Shown here in pieces: positions 5,381 through 6,245 of a stretch of DNA of 6,245 nt (within the stretch, counting starts at the first letter, position 1; each line of letters starts with the position of its first letter). This stretch comes from an uncultured Clostridia bacterium (GTDB lineage: Bacteria; Bacillota; Clostridia; Oscillospirales; Ruminococcaceae). Under the pieces are notes generated by a model. The model had not been told where the DNA came from. It did no database searches and saw nothing but the letters and a program-made list of their open reading frames with translations. Made by a program: the position numbers and the translations under genes. The DNA is taken from NCBI GenBank assembly GCA_947302065.1, contig CAMYUO010000116.1, positions 1 to 6,245 on the forward strand, in the 5' to 3' direction.

Positions 5381-5935
5381 ATGAGTAAAAAAAGCAAGAA
5401 AAAGATAAGCTTCAAGGTGGCTCTGGGCGGCATCATCAGCGCTGTTTGTCTGCTGGCGATGTTCTTCTCGGGGTTCCTGCCGATGCTTGACTATGCGATA
5501 CCGACATTTGCGGGCTTTTTAATGGTCGTGATGATCGTTGAGGTCGATCGCAACTGGGCGATAGCGACATACATCGCTGTGGCGCTGTTATGCCCGTTGA
5601 TAACGCCGAACCTGCAAGCCTCGATGCTGTTCATCATATTTATGGGCTACTACCCTATCCTCAAATTCGGGCTTGACCAAAAAAAGAACAAAGTCATGGC
5701 GTGGATGATAAAATTTGCCGTGTTCAATGCGGCGATGTCGCTGTTTTTCGTCATTTTCACGTTCATATTCACCTCGCAGGATATGCTTGAGGGAATGGGA
5801 GCGTTCGGAAAATACGCAGTTTTAGTGCTGTGGTTGGCAGCGAACTTTTTCTTCCTGCTTTACGAATACGCCCTGACCCAGCTTATCGACCTATACGTCA
5901 AGTGGTTCAGGAAAAAGATACTGAGAAAAAAATAA
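5381..5935 (+). CDS. Small multi-pass membrane protein, possibly ECF S-component-like
   Basis: A 184-residue integral membrane protein with a Lys-rich cytoplasmic start (KKSKKKISFK). About five or six hydrophobic segments are visible: 13-33, 38-54, 59-75, 80-96, 108-130 and 143-165, with a basic C-terminus (KWFRKKILRKK). The opening ALGGIISAVCLLAMFFSGFLP, followed by an early proline-bounded second segment and GYYPILK (89-95), resembles proteins of Clostridia that I think share the substrate-binding (S) component fold of ECF transporters. No family is certain and no substrate can be named. ATG 5381 is the only possible start, as a stop in frame lies at 5372-5374. The nearest Shine-Dalgarno (CGGAG, 5358-5362) is 18 bases away, unusually far. 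It is likely a single-gene unit, or reads through from the J-protein operon. Confidence 0.8.
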   Translation: MSKKSKKKISFKVALGGIISAVCLLAMFFSGFLPMLDYAIPTFAGFLMVVMIVEVDRNWAIATYIAVALLCPLITPNLQASMLFIIFMGYYPILKFGLDQKKNKVMAWMIKFAVFNAAMSLFFVIFTFIFTSQDMLEGMGAFGKYAVLVLWLAANFFFLLYEYALTQLIDLYVKWFRKKILRKK

Positions 5936-5962
5936 GACTGCCACCCTCGGCAGTCTTTTTTT
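5934..5962 (+). terminator. Intrinsic terminator of the membrane-protein gene
   Basis: A perfect 9-bp stem (AAGACTGCC 5934-5942 with GGCAGTCTT 5949-5957) with a 6-base loop is followed by T to 5962. The stop codon TAA (5933-5935) is part of the stem. The A-run before it (5925-5932) means it may also work weakly on the other strand. Confidence 0.92.
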
Positions 5963-5981
5963 GTAAAAAAATATTAGTGTT

Positions 5982-6020
5982 GAGCCCGAAGGGGCTCGGG
6001 GGCGACCGGAAAGCCCCCGA
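5982..6020. repeat. Two adjoining GC-rich hairpins between the terminator and the tRNA promoter
   Basis: Hairpin A pairs GAGCCC (5982-5987) with GGGCTC (5992-5997) around a 4-base loop. Hairpin B pairs TCGGGGGC (5996-6003) with GCCCCCGA (6013-6020) around 9 bases. The two share bases 5996-5997, so they compete or must lose a pair. Neither is followed by a T-run. They lie in a 256-base gap (5936-6191) with no gene. The rest of that gap is AT-rich and holds a 13-base palindrome, CAATAC-A-GTATTG (6059-6071), and the tRNA promoter. Confidence 0.5.
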
Positions 6021-6121
6021 AATTATTTAACGCCTGAAAAGGAACATTTATTTTGCGTCAATACAGTATTGGCTTATCATAATGAACTTTTTGTAAAGAC
6101 TTGAAAAATGCAAAAAAACGC

Positions 6122-6150
6122 TTGACATTCTGTTGGCGTTATGCTATAAT
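6122..6150 (+). promoter_or_regulatory. Promoter of tRNA-Gly
   Basis: TTGACA (6122-6127) and TATAAT (6145-6150) are 17 bases apart, and TG at 6142-6143 gives an extended -10. All elements are consensus, as is common for stable RNA genes. Transcription should begin near 6157, leaving a 5' leader of about 35 bases to be removed by RNase P. The leader has a short hairpin around AGGC-TGAT-GCCT (6166-6177). Confidence 0.9.
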
Positions 6151-6191
6151 AAATATCGTCAATTGAGGCTGATGCCTTGAAATGACGGTAT

Positions 6192-6245
6192 GCGGGTGTA
6201 GTTCAGTGGTAGAACCCCAGCCTTCCAAGCTGGTCATGTGAGTTC
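6192..6245 (+). tRNA. tRNA-Gly (anticodon UCC), 3' part cut by window edge
   Basis: The first 54 bases are present: acceptor 5' strand GCGGGTG (6192-6198), U8-A9, D stem GTTC/GAAC (6201-6204, 6212-6215) with loop AGTGGTA, and anticodon stem CCAGC/GCTGG (6217-6221, 6229-6233). The loop CTTCCAA places the anticodon TCC at 6224-6226, which reads GGA and other GGN glycine codons. The short variable loop and the start of the T arm (GTGAG then TTC) follow. The 3' half of the T arm and the acceptor strand lie outside the window. Further tRNAs may follow in the same transcript. Confidence 0.95.

Overview
The window looks like chromosomal DNA from a gut or rumen Clostridia bacterium, most likely Ruminococcus or a close relative in the Oscillospiraceae. 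The reasons are moderate GC, AGGAGG-type ribosome sites, sigma-A-like promoters, a lipoprotein family-16 glucanase with a Ser-rich linker, and a DUF5685 gene coupled to a J-domain gene with a Cys-rich tail. The genus is an inference from gene content, not from a marker gene. I see no transposase, phage gene or CRISPR array.

Left part, minus strand (1-1856): a tcdA/CsdL-type tRNA-modifying E1-like enzyme runs off the left edge. Its own promoter sits just beyond the terminator of the next minus-strand unit. That unit is a two-gene operon: an AraC-family regulator, then a 118-residue protein of unknown function joined by an ATGA stop/start overlap. It ends at a strong intrinsic terminator and starts from a near-consensus promoter.

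Middle (1992-3510), plus strand: a secreted lipoprotein beta-glucanase of the laminarinase type (GH16 with ExDxxE) plus a C-terminal CBM4/9-like module, divergent from the AraC gene. The shared upstream region has several GTGC/GTGT boxes and no good -35 for the glucanase gene, which fits control by the neighbouring regulator. The glucanase frame breaks near its 3' end: the last 28 or so codons continue in the +1 frame to a TAA at 3438. A hairpin with a GCAA tetraloop follows.

Right part (3527-5935), plus strand: a consensus promoter drives a DUF5685 gene and a J-domain/TPR-like gene that overlap by ATGA. DUF5685 here has two Asp-rich helices reminiscent of squalene/phytoene-synthase folds and two CxxC motifs. 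A 262-base gap with two large stem-loops, probably a dispersed repeat, leads to a small multi-pass membrane protein that ends in a strong terminator. A 256-base gap follows, holding tandem GC-rich hairpins and a consensus, extended -10 promoter, and then the first 54 bases of tRNA-Gly(UCC), cut by the right edge.

Two starts were moved inward from the longest open frames: the AraC gene starts at 1856 and the glucanase at 1992. In both cases the upstream GTG or TTG lies in or beside the Shine-Dalgarno sequence. The most interesting parts are the DUF5685/J-protein pair, the box-rich divergent region and the glucanase frameshift.
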